NCBI RefSeq assembly: GCF_023503965.1
Contig: NZ_CP097298.1
Location: 3,140,501-3,204,500, forward strand
Reading direction: 5' to 3'
Length of the DNA stretch: 64,000 bases
DNA from: Brevundimonas albigilva
GTDB lineage: Bacteria > Pseudomonadota > Alphaproteobacteria > Caulobacterales > Caulobacteraceae
Shown here: positions 28,901 to 37,656 of the stretch, in pieces
Numbering within the stretch: the first letter of the stretch is position 1
Layout of the letters: the number at the start of each line of letters is the position of its first letter
Notes under the pieces: generated by a model
Told to the model about the DNA's origin: nothing
Databases searched by the model: none
The model's input: the letters and a program-made list of their open reading frames with translations, nothing else
Made by a program: the position numbers and the translations under genes

Positions 28901-31048
28901 ATGACCATTTATCTTTCGCTCGCCTTCGCGGCCGGCGTGCTGGGGGTGCTGTTCGGCGCCGTCCAGACCGGCGTGCTGATGAAGGCCAGCGCCGGCAACG
29001 ACAAGATGCGAGAGATCGCGGCCGCCATTCAGGAAGGGGCGTCGGCCTATCTGAAGCGGCAATACATGACCATCGGCCTGGTCGGGATCGTGATCCTGAT
29101 CGCCGCCTTCTTCCTGATCGGCCCCTATGCGGCGGTCGGCTTCCTGATCGGCGCGGTGCTCAGCGGCGCCGCGGGCTATGCGGGGATGCTCATCTCGGTG
29201 CGGGCCAACGTCCGCACCGCCCAGGCGGCGTCGGAGAGCCTGGCCAAGGGGCTGAACCTGGCGTTCCGCTCGGGCGCCATCACCGGCATGTTCGTGGCGG
29301 GCGGGGCCCTGATCGGGGTGTCGGGCTATTACATCGTGCTGACCCATCACCTTGGGCTGGCCCCGACCAGCCGCGAGGTGATCGACGGCCTGGTGGCGCT
29401 GGGCTTCGGCGCCTCGCTGATCTCCATCTTCGCGCGTCTGGGCGGCGGCATCTTCACCAAGGGCGCCGACGTCGGCGGCGACATGGTGGGCAAGGTCGAG
29501 GCCGGCATCCCCGAGGACGATCCCAGAAACGCCGCGACCATCGCCGACAATGTGGGCGACAACGTCGGCGACTGCGCCGGCATGGCCGCCGACCTGTTCG
29601 AGACCTATGCGGTGACGACGGTGGCGACCATGGTGCTGGCGGCCATCTTCTTCCGCGACCAACCCTATGTCGGGGCGATGATGGCCCTGCCGCTGGCGAT
29701 CTGCGGCGCCTGCGTCGTCACCTCGATCATCGGCAGCTTCTTCGTGCGGCTGGGCAAGTCGAACAACATCATGGGCGCGCTGTACCAGGGGCTGATCGTC
29801 ACCGGCGTGCTGTCCATCGGCGCGGTCTGGTGGGTTATCGACCAGATGGTGACCGGCCCGATCGTCACGGTCGGGGGCCTGGAGATCCAGCCGATGGCCC
29901 TGTTCTGGTCCGGCATGGTCGGCCTGGCGGTGACCGCCGCCATCGTGGTCATCACCGAATACTACACCGGCAGCCATTCGCGCCCCGTGCGCTCGGTCGC
30001 CAACGCCTCGGTGTCCGGCCACGGCACAAACGTGATCCAAGGCCTGGCCGTCTCGCTGGAGGCCACGGCGCTGCCGGCGCTGACGATCATCGTCGGCATC
30101 GTCGCCAGCTTCCAGCTGGCGGGCCTGTTCGGCATCGCCATCGCCACCACGACCATGCTGGGCGTGGCGGGGATGATCGTGGCGCTGGACGCCTTCGGCC
30201 CCGTCACCGACAACGCCGGCGGCATCGCCGAAATGGCGGGCCTGCCGTCGGAAGTGCGGCATTCGACCGACGCCCTGGACGCGGTGGGCAACACCACCAA
30301 GGCAGTGACCAAGGGCTACGCCATCGGTTCGGCCGGCCTGGGGGCGCTGGTGCTGTTCGCGGCCTATACGTCGGACCTGCAGTACTTTTCGGCCAATCCG
30401 GCGGATTATCCGTTCTTCGCCGACATGGGGCCGATCGCCTTCGACCTGACCAACCCCTATGTCGTGGTCGGCCTGCTGTTCGGGGGGCTGCTGCCCTTCC
30501 TGTTCGGCGGCATGTCGATGATGGCGGTGGGCCGCGCGGCCGAATCGGTCGTGGCCGAGGTGCGCCGCCAGTTCCGCGAGAACCCCGGCATCATGACCTA
30601 TCAGGTCAAGCCGGAGTACGGCCGGGCGGTCGACATCCTGACCCGGGCGGCGATCCGCGAGATGATCGTGCCGTCGCTGCTGCCGGTGCTGTCGCCGATC
30701 GTGCTGTTCGTGGCCGTCCTGGCCATTTCGGACAAGGCCAACGCCTTCGCGGCGCTGGGGGCCATGCTGATGGGGGTGATCGTCACCGGCCTGTTCGTGG
30801 CCATTTCGATGACGTCGGGCGGCGGCGCCTGGGACAACGCCAAGAAGGTGATCGAGGAAGGCTTCACCGACAAGGCGGGCGTGGTCCACGGCAAGGGATC
30901 CGAGGCGCACAAGGCCGCCGTCACCGGCGACACCGTGGGCGATCCCTACAAGGACACGTCGGGCCCGGCGGTGAACCCGATGATCAAGATCACCAACATC
31001 GTGGCCCTGCTGCTGCTGGCGGTGCTGGCCAGCGGCACGGTCGGCTGA
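28901..31048 (+). CDS. hppA: Membrane-bound proton-translocating pyrophosphatase, K+-insensitive type
   Basis: A 715-residue protein with about 16 hydrophobic helices. The catalytic loops are present: [37 protein letters not shown] and [11 protein letters not shown], binding Mg-pyrophosphate. Lys467 in GNTTKA marks the K+-independent class (Ala at this position in K+-dependent enzymes). It pumps protons out of the cytoplasm at the expense of biosynthetic pyrophosphate. The start is set at [12 protein letters not shown] (28901), preceded by GGAAACGCC; an ATG four codons upstream (28889) has poorer spacing. A strong terminator follows. Confidence 0.95.
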   Translation: MTIYLSLAFAAGVLGVLFGAVQTGVLMKASAGNDKMREIAAAIQEGASAYLKRQYMTIGLVGIVILIAAFFLIGPYAAVGFLIGAVLSGAAGYAGMLISVRANVRTAQAASESLAKGLNLAFRSGAITGMFVAGGALIGVSGYYIVLTHHLGLAPTSREVIDGLVALGFGASLISIFARLGGGIFTKGADVGGDMVGKVEAGIPEDDPRNAATIADNVGDNVGDCAGMAADLFETYAVTTVATMVLAAIFFRDQPYVGAMMALPLAICGACVVTSIIGSFFVRLGKSNNIMGALYQGLIVTGVLSIGAVWWVIDQMVTGPIVTVGGLEIQPMALFWSGMVGLAVTAAIVVITEYYTGSHSRPVRSVANASVSGHGTNVIQGLAVSLEATALPALTIIVGIVASFQLAGLFGIAIATTTMLGVAGMIVALDAFGPVTDNAGGIAEMAGLPSEVRHSTDALDAVGNTTKAVTKGYAIGSAGLGALVLFAAYTSDLQYFSANPADYPFFADMGPIAFDLTNPYVVVGLLFGGLLPFLFGGMSMMAVGRAAESVVAEVRRQFRENPGIMTYQVKPEYGRAVDILTRAAIREMIVPSLLPVLSPIVLFVAVLAISDKANAFAALGAMLMGVIVTGLFVAISMTSGGGAWDNAKKVIEEGFTDKAGVVHGKGSEAHKAAVTGDTVGDPYKDTSGPAVNPMIKITNIVALLLLAVLASGTVG

Positions 31049-31072
31049 TCCTGCCTGGTCCCGGAAAAGACC

Positions 31073-31107
31073 AAAGCCCCGGAGAGCGATCTCCGGGGCT
31101 TTTTCTT
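31073..31107 (+). terminator. Intrinsic terminator of hppA
   Basis: A perfect 11-bp core stem AGCCCCGGAGA / TCTCCGGGGCT (31075-31085 with 31090-31100), extendable by A-T pairs, with a GCGA loop and a T-rich tail TTTTTCTTTC, 25 bp after the hppA stop. Confidence 0.9.
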
Positions 31108-31169
31108 TCGGGCCTGTGCGCGCGACGCGGTGGCCTGCGGCCTGAGGCCAATCCGGCGCCTTGGCGGTC

Positions 31170-31649
31170 CTAGTCCGGGCGGCGCTGGCCGGGGATGTCT
31201 TCCTCGGTGCGGGGCAGCTGGCCGCGGCCGACGTTGCCCAGCAGCTGTTCCAGCACGGTCAGCGAGCGGCCGCGCGTGGGCGTCTCGTTGGAATTCATGG
31301 CGATCTGCTCGCCGTCGGCCAGGCCCAGGGTGCGCACGCCCGCGACCTTGTCGCCGCCGTCCTCGAAGGTGATTTCGGTGACGGTGCGCTGGGAGATGAC
31401 GGGGCGATTGTAGGTGTATTTCTCGGTCGTCTGGCTGATGTAGTACCAGACCTGGTCCGGCTCGAAGGTCGAGGTGGTGGACGGCGAGCCCAGCTTGGCC
31501 AGCACCGTTTCCTTGGTGTCCGTGCCGGCGACCACGTCCTGGGGCTTGGCGTCGATGGCCTGGAAGCCGTTGTTGCCGATGGTCGGCGCGCACGCGGCGC
31601 TGAGGCCGGCCAGCGAAACGGCGACGAGAAGCGGGGCGAAACGGGACAT
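31170..31649 (-). CDS. bamE: Outer membrane assembly lipoprotein BamE
   Basis: A 159-residue lipoprotein: signal peptide with lipobox LSAAC, then the SmpA/BamE domain GNNGFQAIDAKPQDVVAGTD, TKETVLAKLGSPSTTSTFEP and WYYISQTTEKYTYNRPVISQ. It is a non-enzymatic component of the BAM complex that inserts beta-barrel proteins into the outer membrane. The ATG at 31649 gives MSRFAPLLVAVSLAG; an upstream ATG at 31673 would place Arg-rich residues before the signal. Divergent from the ubiquinol-cytochrome c chaperone gene, the usual neighbour in this order. Confidence 0.88.
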   Translation of the reverse strand: MSRFAPLLVAVSLAGLSAACAPTIGNNGFQAIDAKPQDVVAGTDTKETVLAKLGSPSTTSTFEPDQVWYYISQTTEKYTYNRPVISQRTVTEITFEDGGDKVAGVRTLGLADGEQIAMNSNETPTRGRSLTVLEQLLGNVGRGQLPRTEEDIPGQRRPD

Positions 31650-31742
31650 GATCGGGCGCCTGCGAGGGAACAAGGTCTTTGACCTAGACGGACCCGCGTC
31701 CTAGTTCAACGTCGCGGCGTAAAAGGGGCCGTGCGGGACATC

Positions 31743-32267
31743 ATGCTGAAACACCTCTTCAAGACGCGGCCCGGCGGCCGGATCGGCGACGATCTCTACG
31801 CCCTGGCCGTGGCCCAGGCCCGCAATCCGGCCTTCTACACCCGACTGGGGGTTGAGGACCGGATCGACGCGCGATCGAACTCTACACCCTGCACGTCCTG
31901 CTGCTGGTGATGCGTCTGCGCGACGAGGACACCGTGCGCGGCCAGGAAACCGCCCAGACCCTGTTCGACGTCTATGTGTCGGCGCTGGACCACGCCCTGC
32001 GCGAGGAAGGCGTGGGCGACATCTCGGTCGGCAAGAAGATGCGCAAGCTGGGCGAGGCGCTGTATGGCCGGATGACCGCCTATGAAGGGCCGCTGCGCCA
32101 GGGCGACGCGGAGGCCTTGGCCCAGGCCCTGGCGCGCAACGTCTACGGCGCGGACGCGGCGGAACACGCCGGCGCGCTGGCGCGCTACGCCCTGGCGGCC
32201 CGCACGGGGCTGGGCGCGCAGGATTTCAACGCGGTGCTGGCCCGGCCCGCCTGGGGGCGACGTCTAG
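31743..32267 (+). pseudogene. Ubiquinol-cytochrome c chaperone family protein, two frameshifts
   Basis: The gene opens MLKHLFKTRPGGRIGDDLYA and YTRLGVEDRIDAR, switches frame near 31866-31876 (one base missing), continues TLHVLLLVMRLRDEDTVRG, DVYVSALDHALREEGVGDIS and VGKKMRKLGEALYGRM, and then reads past its natural end because of an extra G in the run at 32253-32257; removing it gives PAWGDV and TAG at 32265-32267. The restored 174-residue protein belongs to the Ubiq_cyt_C_chap family (CBP3-like), needed for cytochrome bc1 assembly. Both breaks are single-base events, one in a homopolymer. It is followed by a DUF177 gene at 7 bp. Confidence 0.72.
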
Positions 32268-32273
32268 AGAGCC

Positions 32274-32796
32274 ATGAAAGACCTTCCTTTCACCGACACG
32301 GTGCGAGATCAACCAGATCGGCGCGGGCCTGAGCCGGCGGCTGGAACCGGACGCCGATGCGCGCAAGCGGATTGCTCGGTCGCTGGACCTGCAGGGGCTG
32401 GAGAGCTTCGTCGCCGAGATAGAACTGGCCCCCACGCCGACGTCCAGCGCCTGGACGCTGAAGGGTCGGGTGACGGCCCATGCGGTCCAGACCTGCGGCC
32501 TGACGCTGGAGCCGCTGCCCCTGGACGTGGATCGCCGCTTTTCCATCCAGCTGGTCGAATCGGCGCCGCAGGAGGCCGAGGAGATCGAGGTGACGCTGGA
32601 CGAGGACGACGTCGATCCGATCGAGGACGGCAAGATCGACCTGGGCCAATACGCCGTCGAACAGCTGGCCCTGTCGCTGGACCCATTCCCGCGCAAGGCC
32701 GGCGCCGCGTTTGTCCAGCCCGACGAGCCGGCCGAGATCTCGCCCTTCGCCGCGCTGAAGGCCCTGAAGCCGGGCGGCGACCCAGGCCGAGGTTGA
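32274..32796 (+). pseudogene. DUF177 (YceD-like) protein, frameshifted
   Basis: The ATG at 32274 starts MKDLPFTDTVR; near 32301-32308 the frame changes and the rest reads NQIGAGLSRRLEPDADARKR, LQGLESFVAEIELAPTPTSS, RVTAHAVQTCGLTLEPLPLD and ends in ISPFAALKALKPG, typical of DUF177/YceD, which normally has a central conserved cysteine as seen here in VQTCGL. YceD-like proteins accompany rpmF-plsX operons and influence 23S rRNA in plants and bacteria. Two missing bases (one CG unit of CGCG) explain the shift. rpmF is not found between it and plsX, which follows after about 100 bp. Confidence 0.75.
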
Positions 32797-32893
32797 CCTA
32801 GCGGCCGGTTGGTTGCATCCCCGGCCGAGGCGCTATCGTCCCGCGCCCCCCATGAGGCGTCGCGACAAGACGACGCGGCCATACGAGGTCCCA

Positions 32894-33967
32894 TTGCCAG
32901 CCCCAGTAACGATCTCGCTTGACGCCATGGGCGGCGATCACGGGCCGTCCGTCGTCGTGCCCGGCGTCCGCAGCTATCTCCGCACCCACGGCGGGCAGGG
33001 CGTTCGCTTCCTGCTGCACGGCGACGAGGCCGCGATCGCGCCCGAGCTGTCGCGCTGCGGCCTGACCGAACTCTGCGAGATCCGCCACACGGACAAGGTG
33101 GTGGCGATGGACGAGAAGCCGGCCCAGGCGATGCGTCGCGGCAAGGGCTCCAGCCTGTGGAACGCCATCGAGGCGGTGAAGACCGGCGAGGCCGGCGGCG
33201 TCGTCTCGGCCGGCAACACCGGCGCCCTGATGGCGATCTCGAAGCTGATCCTGCGCATGGCGGCCCCGGGGCTGGAGCGTCCGGCCATCGTCGCCAGCTG
33301 GCCCACCTTCAAGGGGGTGACGGCGGTGCTGGACGTCGGCGCCAACATCGGCAGCGACGCCGAACAGCTGGTCGAGTTCGCCATCATGGGCGAGGCCTTC
33401 CAGACCGCGGTCCACGGCGTGGCGCGCCCGAGCATCGGCCTGCTGAACGTCGGGTCCGAGGACATGAAGGGCAATGAGCAGGTCAAGGAGGCCCACGCCA
33501 TCCTGCGCGACGGGCCGTTCGAGCTGAACTACCAGGGCTTCGTCGAGGGCGACGACATCGGCAAGGGCACGGTGGACGTGGTCGTCACCGACGGCTTCAC
33601 CGGCAACATCGCCCTGAAGACGGCCGAGGGCACCGCGCGCTACGTCTCGGCCCTGTTGCGCGAGGCGCTGACCTCGAACCTTCAGGCCAAGCTGGGCGCG
33701 GCCATCGCCATGCCCGCCCTGCGCCGGATGCGCGAAAAGATCGACCCCAGCGCCATCAACGGCGGCCCCTTGCTGGGGCTGAACGGCATCGTGGTGAAGA
33801 GCCACGGCGGCGCCGACGCCAAGGGGTTCGGCAATGCGATCCGCATCGCCGTCGACCTGGCGCGCAGTGACTACATGACCAAGGTCGGCGCCAACCTGGG
33901 CCGGCTGGAAGCCGTGTTCGACCACGCCGCCCCCGCCGGCGAAATCTCTGGAGACACCCCCCAGTGA
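32894..33967 (+). CDS. plsX: Phosphate acyltransferase PlsX
   Basis: A PlsX of about 357 residues: [19 protein letters not shown] at the N-terminus, [52 protein letters not shown] and [14 protein letters not shown]. It converts acyl-ACP to acyl-phosphate, the donor for PlsY in phospholipid synthesis. The TTG at 32894 follows CGAGGTCCCA and gives [15 protein letters not shown]; an ATG at 32852 is in frame but lacks a ribosome-binding site. The stop overlaps the fabH start (GTGA), a conserved plsX-fabH pair. Confidence 0.92.
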   Translation: MPAPVTISLDAMGGDHGPSVVVPGVRSYLRTHGGQGVRFLLHGDEAAIAPELSRCGLTELCEIRHTDKVVAMDEKPAQAMRRGKGSSLWNAIEAVKTGEAGGVVSAGNTGALMAISKLILRMAAPGLERPAIVASWPTFKGVTAVLDVGANIGSDAEQLVEFAIMGEAFQTAVHGVARPSIGLLNVGSEDMKGNEQVKEAHAILRDGPFELNYQGFVEGDDIGKGTVDVVVTDGFTGNIALKTAEGTARYVSALLREALTSNLQAKLGAAIAMPALRRMREKIDPSAINGGPLLGLNGIVVKSHGGADAKGFGNAIRIAVDLARSDYMTKVGANLGRLEAVFDHAAPAGEISGDTPQ

Positions 33968-34941
33968 GCGTCACCCGCAGCGCCGTCACCGGCGTCGGCT
34001 CCTTCCTGCCGGAGCAGATCGTCACCAACGCCGACCTGGCCGAGATCGTCGACACCTCCGACGAATGGATCCAGGAACGCACCGGCATCAAGCAGCGCCA
34101 CAAGGCGCGCGACGACCAGCCGACCAGCGACCTGGCGGTCGAGGCGGCCAGGAAGGCCCTGATCGACGCCGGCAAAACGGCGGCCGACGTCGATCTGATC
34201 ATCGTCGCCACCACCACGCCCGACATGACCTTTCCGGCCGTCGCCTCCATCGTCCAGCGCAAGCTGGGCGCGCCGGTTGGGATCGCCTTCGACGTCCAGG
34301 CGGTGTGTTCGGGCTTCGTCTATGCGCTGAGCGTCGCCGACGGCTTCGTCGCGCGCGGCCTGTCGAAATGCGCCCTGGTCATCGGCGCCGAGGAGATGAC
34401 TCGGCTGATGGACTGGACCGACCGGACCACCTGCGTCCTGTTCGGCGACGGCGCCGGGGCCGTGGTGCTGGAGCCGCGCGAAGGGCAGGGGACGGCGGCC
34501 GACCAGGGGATGCTGGGCTTCGCCCTGCGCGCCGACGGAACCAAGACCGACCTGCTCTACGTCGACGGCGGCCCGGCCTCGACCGGCACGGTCGGCCACC
34601 TGCGCATGGCCGGCAACCAGGTCTTCCGCCACGCCGTGGTCAACATCGCCGAAGGCATCACCGCCGCCTGCGAGGCCGCCGGCATCCAGGTGTCCGACGT
34701 CGACTGGTTCGTGCCCCACCAGGCCAATCAGCGCATCATCAAGGGCGTCGGCGACCGGCTGGGCCTGGACGAGGATAAGGTGATCTCGACCGTGGCGATG
34801 CACGCCAACACCTCGGCCGCCTCGATCCCGTTGGCGCTGGACGCCGCGATCCAGGACGGCCGCATCAAGAAGGGCGACATGGTCCTGCTGGAGGCGATGG
34901 GCGGGGGCCTGACCTGGGGCGCCTGCGCGGTCCGACTGTAG
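33964..34941 (+). CDS. fabH: Beta-ketoacyl-ACP synthase III
   Basis: A 325-residue KAS III. The catalytic triad is Cys115 ([14 protein letters not shown]), His252 ([11 protein letters not shown]) and Asn282 ([14 protein letters not shown]). It condenses a short acyl-CoA with malonyl-ACP to start fatty acid synthesis. A GTG start overlaps the plsX stop. The chain is intact and of normal length. Followed by ihfA after 89 bp, the order conserved across Alphaproteobacteria. Confidence 0.95.
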   Translation: MSVTRSAVTGVGSFLPEQIVTNADLAEIVDTSDEWIQERTGIKQRHKARDDQPTSDLAVEAARKALIDAGKTAADVDLIIVATTTPDMTFPAVASIVQRKLGAPVGIAFDVQAVCSGFVYALSVADGFVARGLSKCALVIGAEEMTRLMDWTDRTTCVLFGDGAGAVVLEPREGQGTAADQGMLGFALRADGTKTDLLYVDGGPASTGTVGHLRMAGNQVFRHAVVNIAEGITAACEAAGIQVSDVDWFVPHQANQRIIKGVGDRLGLDEDKVISTVAMHANTSAASIPLALDAAIQDGRIKKGDMVLLEAMGGGLTWGACAVRL

Positions 34942-35030
34942 CAAGCGCGCGGGGCCCATTGATTTCCGGCGGGTTTCGCGTCTCTATGCGGCGCAAGGTA
35001 GTCGGGTAGGCAATCAGGGAGGCGGTCGTC

Positions 35031-35339
35031 ATGGCTGGACAGCAGACCCTCACGCGCGCGGACCTGTGCGAAGCGGTTCATGCGGAAGTCGGACTGTCGC
35101 GCCAGGAGTGTTCGCAGCTGGTCGAGCGCACCCTGGATCTGATCGTCGACGCGCTGGAGCGCGGCGAGACGGTCAAGCTGTCGGGCTTCGGCGTCTTCCA
35201 GGTGCGCGAGAAGCGCGCCCGCATGGGTCGCAATCCCAAGACCGGCGAACCCGCCGCGATCAGCCCGCGCCGGGTCATCAGCTTCCGCGCCTCGCAGATC
35301 ATGAAGGGGCGTGTGCACGACGCGGTCCTGGAAGACTGA
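35031..35339 (+). CDS. ihfA: Integration host factor subunit alpha
   Basis: A 102-residue DNABII protein: [34 protein letters not shown] and the DNA-minor-groove arm [23 protein letters not shown] bends DNA at specific sites and has a role in replication, recombination and transcription; in Caulobacter it acts with flagellar and origin regions. The ATG at 35031 follows GGGAGGCGGTCGTC. A MerR-type regulator gene starts 5 bp downstream and is probably co-transcribed. Confidence 0.95.
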   Translation: MAGQQTLTRADLCEAVHAEVGLSRQECSQLVERTLDLIVDALERGETVKLSGFGVFQVREKRARMGRNPKTGEPAAISPRRVISFRASQIMKGRVHDAVLED

Positions 35340-35344
35340 TCGCC

Positions 35345-35770
35345 GTGGCCTCGCCCAAGAGCGCCAACGCCTTTCGCACCATTTCCGAGGCGGCCGAGGA
35401 AGTCGGCGCGCCCCAGCACGTGCTGCGGTTCTGGGAGACCAAGTTCGCCTTCGTCGCGCCGGTCAAGCGGGCGGGCGGGCGGCGTTTCTATCGCCCGGCC
35501 GACATCGCGGTGCTCAAGGCCGTCAAACGCCTGCTGCACGACGAGGGCCTGACGATTCGCGGCGTGCAGCGCCTGCACAAGGACCAGGGGCTGAAGAAGC
35601 TGCTGGGCGCCGAGGCCTCCGTGCTGATCGACGACGGCGATGCGCCGCCGCCCCCGCCTGCCGCGCCGACGCAAGGCGTGGAAACGCCCGCCGACAGCGC
35701 CCGGCTGCGCGCCGTCCTGGCCGATCTGGAGCAGGCCAGGGCCCGGCTGGACGCCGTTCTCTCACAGTAG
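35345..35770 (+). CDS. MerR-family transcriptional regulator
   Basis: A 141-residue protein from a GTG at 35345: [20 protein letters not shown] then WETKF and [20 protein letters not shown] form the MerR winged helix-turn-helix; [20 protein letters not shown] is the hinge helix. A proline-rich linker and a short C-terminal coiled coil ([14 protein letters not shown]) follow. No effector-binding cysteines are seen. Conserved directly downstream of ihfA in Alphaproteobacteria; its targets are unknown. Confidence 0.85.
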   Translation: MASPKSANAFRTISEAAEEVGAPQHVLRFWETKFAFVAPVKRAGGRRFYRPADIAVLKAVKRLLHDEGLTIRGVQRLHKDQGLKKLLGAEASVLIDDGDAPPPPPAAPTQGVETPADSARLRAVLADLEQARARLDAVLSQ

Positions 35771-35830
35771 GTGGAAAACCCGGTTTTTGGGTTTGCGGCC
35801 GGCGAGCCGCCCGTCTATAGGGAGCGCCTT

Positions 35831-35907
<77 letters not shown>

Positions 35908-35934
35908 TCTAAATCATTGATTTGGAATGGTTTT

Positions 35935-35962
35935 GAAGGGGCCGCCGTACGGCGGCCCCTTC
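35935..35962. terminator. Palindromic terminator after tRNA-Pro
   Basis: A fully palindromic 28-base element at 35935-35962 (arms GAAGGGGCCGCC and GGCGGCCCCTTC with GTAC between) lies 27 bp after the tRNA. It would fold as a strong hairpin for transcripts on either strand, with a preceding TTTT useful for the minus strand. Confidence 0.7.
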
Positions 35963-36345
35963 GCAGTTCCGCCGTGGGGCACATATGGGGCACAAGCTGC
36001 GATTCGCTCTCGTGACTTGTTCAGCGGTTCCCTACCCGTGTCGCCGCTTTTCAAAGGTCTGCCCGGCTTTCTCGGGTGCCGCGACGGGCTTGGGGAGTCT
36101 CGGGCCTGGGAAGCACGTCGGCCATGCCCTGAGCATTGCCAAGAACGAGTATCGATGTCCGGCTGCCCTGGCCCGGCTCAATGACTGTTGCTGACTCGAA
36201 AGCGACCTTGGGAGCGTCCGCTTTGCGACGAGGCCCCACCGGCCGGTAGCCTTCAACTGCTCCCTGTAAATGCGGCCACGGTGATGCAACTGCTGCAGAA
36301 TGGGAGGTTGTGTCTCCACGGCCCGGAGGATTCGAGCAATGTCCA
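35963..36345. other. Gene-poor stretch at the left edge of the accessory region
   Basis: 383 bp in which I see no supported gene. A GGGGCAC-ATAT-GGGGCAC short direct repeat occurs at about 35976-35993. A minus-strand open frame starting at GTG 36346 immediately after the stop of the next gene reads QLHHRGRIYREQLKATGRW, which could be a decayed coding remnant, but no family is recognised. Confidence 0.4.
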
Positions 36346-36720
36346 CTAGCCGTGCGGCGCAATCGGCTGGTCGGGATCTTCCTTTCGTCCTGCATCTTCG
36401 ATCGCCTTGCGGAAACCTTCGGCGACATTCTCGGCCGCGCTTTCGCCAAGGCTCGCATACCGTCCAGCCTCGCTCAGTCGGTAGAGCTTGGGCTCCCTCA
36501 GTGAGAGGAGTGCAAAGTCATCCGGGGCGTTGCCTTCGTCGTAAAGCTCAGGAAACAGCGACAAGGCCGAGTAGACCGTGCGGGCGTTGATAGCCGGCTG
36601 AGCGGTGTTCCAGATATGGACAGCGGTCGAGGTGCGACCGAGGCGTATTCCGAAGTCCGGTGTGAACGTCACTTTGAACAGACCGGAAGCGTGCGCGTAG
36701 GTCGCCGGCTTGAACGTCAT
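36346..36720 (-). CDS. Conserved hypothetical protein, cassette gene 3
   Basis: A 124-residue protein starting MTFKPATYAHASGLFKVTFT and containing PDFGIRLGRTSTAVHIWNTA and LSLREPKLYRLSEAGRYASL. Its ATG overlaps the stop of the upstream gene (ATGA), implying coupled translation. Predominantly beta N-terminal half and a charged C-terminal helix; no signal peptide, transmembrane segment or catalytic motif is seen. Function unknown. Base composition is less GC-biased than in the flanking core genes. Confidence 0.6.
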   Translation of the reverse strand: MTFKPATYAHASGLFKVTFTPDFGIRLGRTSTAVHIWNTAQPAINARTVYSALSLFPELYDEGNAPDDFALLSLREPKLYRLSEAGRYASLGESAAENVAEGFRKAIEDAGRKEDPDQPIAPHG

Positions 36721-36995
36721 CAGCTCCCCGGATTGGCCGCGCGCCACGTCGCAAGGCGCTTCAGGGCCTGGCTCGCAGACGACCGTTCCGGCGCACGCTT
36801 GATGGAGGTCAGAGACTGCAGGATCTCATCGAGCGACGCTTCTTCTCCGAGAAATCGGGACGCCCCCCGTTTCATGCTGCGGTGGAAATCGTAGCCGCCT
36901 TTCCCACCTGCAACCCGGCCACGGATCGCGGTTCCGCGGGGCTTCTCATTTAGAGAGAGCAGTTTGAGATAGGCGGAAAAACCGAACGTCGGCAT
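36720..36995 (-). CDS. Conserved hypothetical protein, cassette gene 2
   Basis: A 91-residue basic protein: MPTFGFSAYLKLLSLNEKPR, GGYDFHRSMKRGASRFLGEE, and ASQALKRLATWRAAN. The pattern looks like a small DNA- or protein-binding helical protein and is reminiscent of unnamed proteins seen beside toxin-antitoxin or mobile loci in Alphaproteobacteria (recollection, not checked). It is translationally coupled to the next gene and downstream of the small protein at 37063-37203. Function unknown. Confidence 0.6.
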   Translation of the reverse strand: MPTFGFSAYLKLLSLNEKPRGTAIRGRVAGGKGGYDFHRSMKRGASRFLGEEASLDEILQSLTSIKRAPERSSASQALKRLATWRAANPGS

Positions 36996-37021
36996 GGATT
37001 GGTGTCCTTGGAAGGCGGTGA

Positions 37022-37050
37022 CTGGCGGCCGCGCGGGACACGGCCGCCAG
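37022..37050. terminator. Inverted repeat between cassette genes 1 and 2
   Basis: A perfect 10-bp GC stem CTGGCGGCCG / CGGCCGCCAG (37022-37031 with 37041-37050), loop of 9. It lies just downstream of the small minus-strand gene and may attenuate transcription into the next gene; it lacks a T run. Confidence 0.5.
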
Positions 37051-37062
37051 CGAGGGCTCCGA

Positions 37063-37203
37063 TCATTTGCCCTTGTTGCGGGCCTGGGTGAGCGCCGAGG
37101 CCGCCGCAGTTTTGGCGGCGGCGGACGACTTGGGATTGCTGAGCACCTTTCCGGCGGCGCTGGCGGCGCGCGGCGAGGTGGTTTCGTTTCTTTGCTTGGT
37201 CAT
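37063..37203 (-). CDS. Small basic Ala/Lys-rich protein, cassette gene 1
   Basis: A 46-residue open frame from ATG 37203: MTKQRNETTSPRAASAAGKV, then LSNPKSSAAAKTAAASALTQ and ending ARNKGK. The composition and repetitive Ala/Lys/Ser pattern is regular, not random, and resembles tiny proteins of unknown role found near mobile regions in Alphaproteobacteria. It is divergent from higB, so its promoter region overlaps that of the toxin-antitoxin module. Existence inferred from composition and position only. Confidence 0.5.
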   Translation of the reverse strand: MTKQRNETTSPRAASAAGKVLSNPKSSAAAKTAAASALTQARNKGK

Positions 37204-37262
37204 TGGATGGTTTCTCTGCGGAGCGACGGGAATCGCCGTTCACCCGTCGACTATGTCCTGTT

Positions 37263-37300
37263 CCCAAAATGGGCGCAATATCATTGTTCCCATCATGGGA
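37263..37300. promoter_or_regulatory. Twin CCCA...TGGG palindromes, probable HigA operators
   Basis: CCCAAAATGGG (37263-37273) and TCCCATCATGGGA (37288-37300) share CCCA/TGGG half-sites and are centred about 26 bp apart, upstream of the higB -35. They also lie in the promoter space of the divergent small gene. Confidence 0.5.
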
Positions 37301-37308
37301 CCGTTAAC

Positions 37309-37337
37309 TTGACAATGCGAGTCGGATAAGCTAGTGT
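37309..37337 (+). promoter_or_regulatory. Promoter of higB-higA
   Basis: TTGACA (37309-37314), 17 bases, TAGTGT (37332-37337). Transcription would begin near 37344, past the ATG at 37339, so either the mRNA is leaderless from the in-frame GTG at 37345 or a TTAACT/TAAGCT pair 5 bp upstream is used with a leaderless ATG. Confidence 0.5.
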
Positions 37338-37338
37338 C

Positions 37339-37656
37339 ATGCGTGTGATCACGAGAGGGGCGCTTCAGGAGTATTGGGAGCGGCCGGGGCGCGAGGACGC
37401 CGAGGATCCTCTCAAGGCTTGGTACGCCGAAGCAAAGTCGGCTGCCTGGCGATCACCTGCAGACATCAAGGCCCGCTATCGCTCCGCGAGTTTCGTCAGC
37501 GATAACCGGGTGGTCTTCAATATTGGCGGCAACAAACATCGGCTTGTCGTCCACCTGAACTACGGGCTGGGGATCGTGTTGATCAAGTTCGTCGGATCCC
37601 ATGCGGAATACGACGAAATCGACGCGGCAACCGTTGGCGGAAGAGGTCGGTCATGA
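37339..37656 (+). CDS. higB: HigB-type mRNA interferase toxin
   Basis: A 105-residue HigB-toxin (RelE/ParE-like fold): MRVITRGALQEYWE opening, LKAWYAEAKSAAWRSPADIK, YRSASFVSDNRVVFNIGGNK and the closing strand HLNYGLGIVLIKFVGSHAEY. These enzymes cleave mRNA on the ribosome. The stop codon overlaps the antitoxin ATG. The start may be the ATG at 37339 or GTG 37345 (see promoter entry). Toxin precedes antitoxin, the usual hig order. Confidence 0.87.
   Translation: MRVITRGALQEYWERPGREDAEDPLKAWYAEAKSAAWRSPADIKARYRSASFVSDNRVVFNIGGNKHRLVVHLNYGLGIVLIKFVGSHAEYDEIDAATVGGRGRS

Noticed and set aside
28874..30910. 678-codon minus-strand open frame inside hppA
   Set aside because: Shadow frame with His/Asp/Arg-rich composition; hppA on the plus strand is complete with all catalytic motifs.
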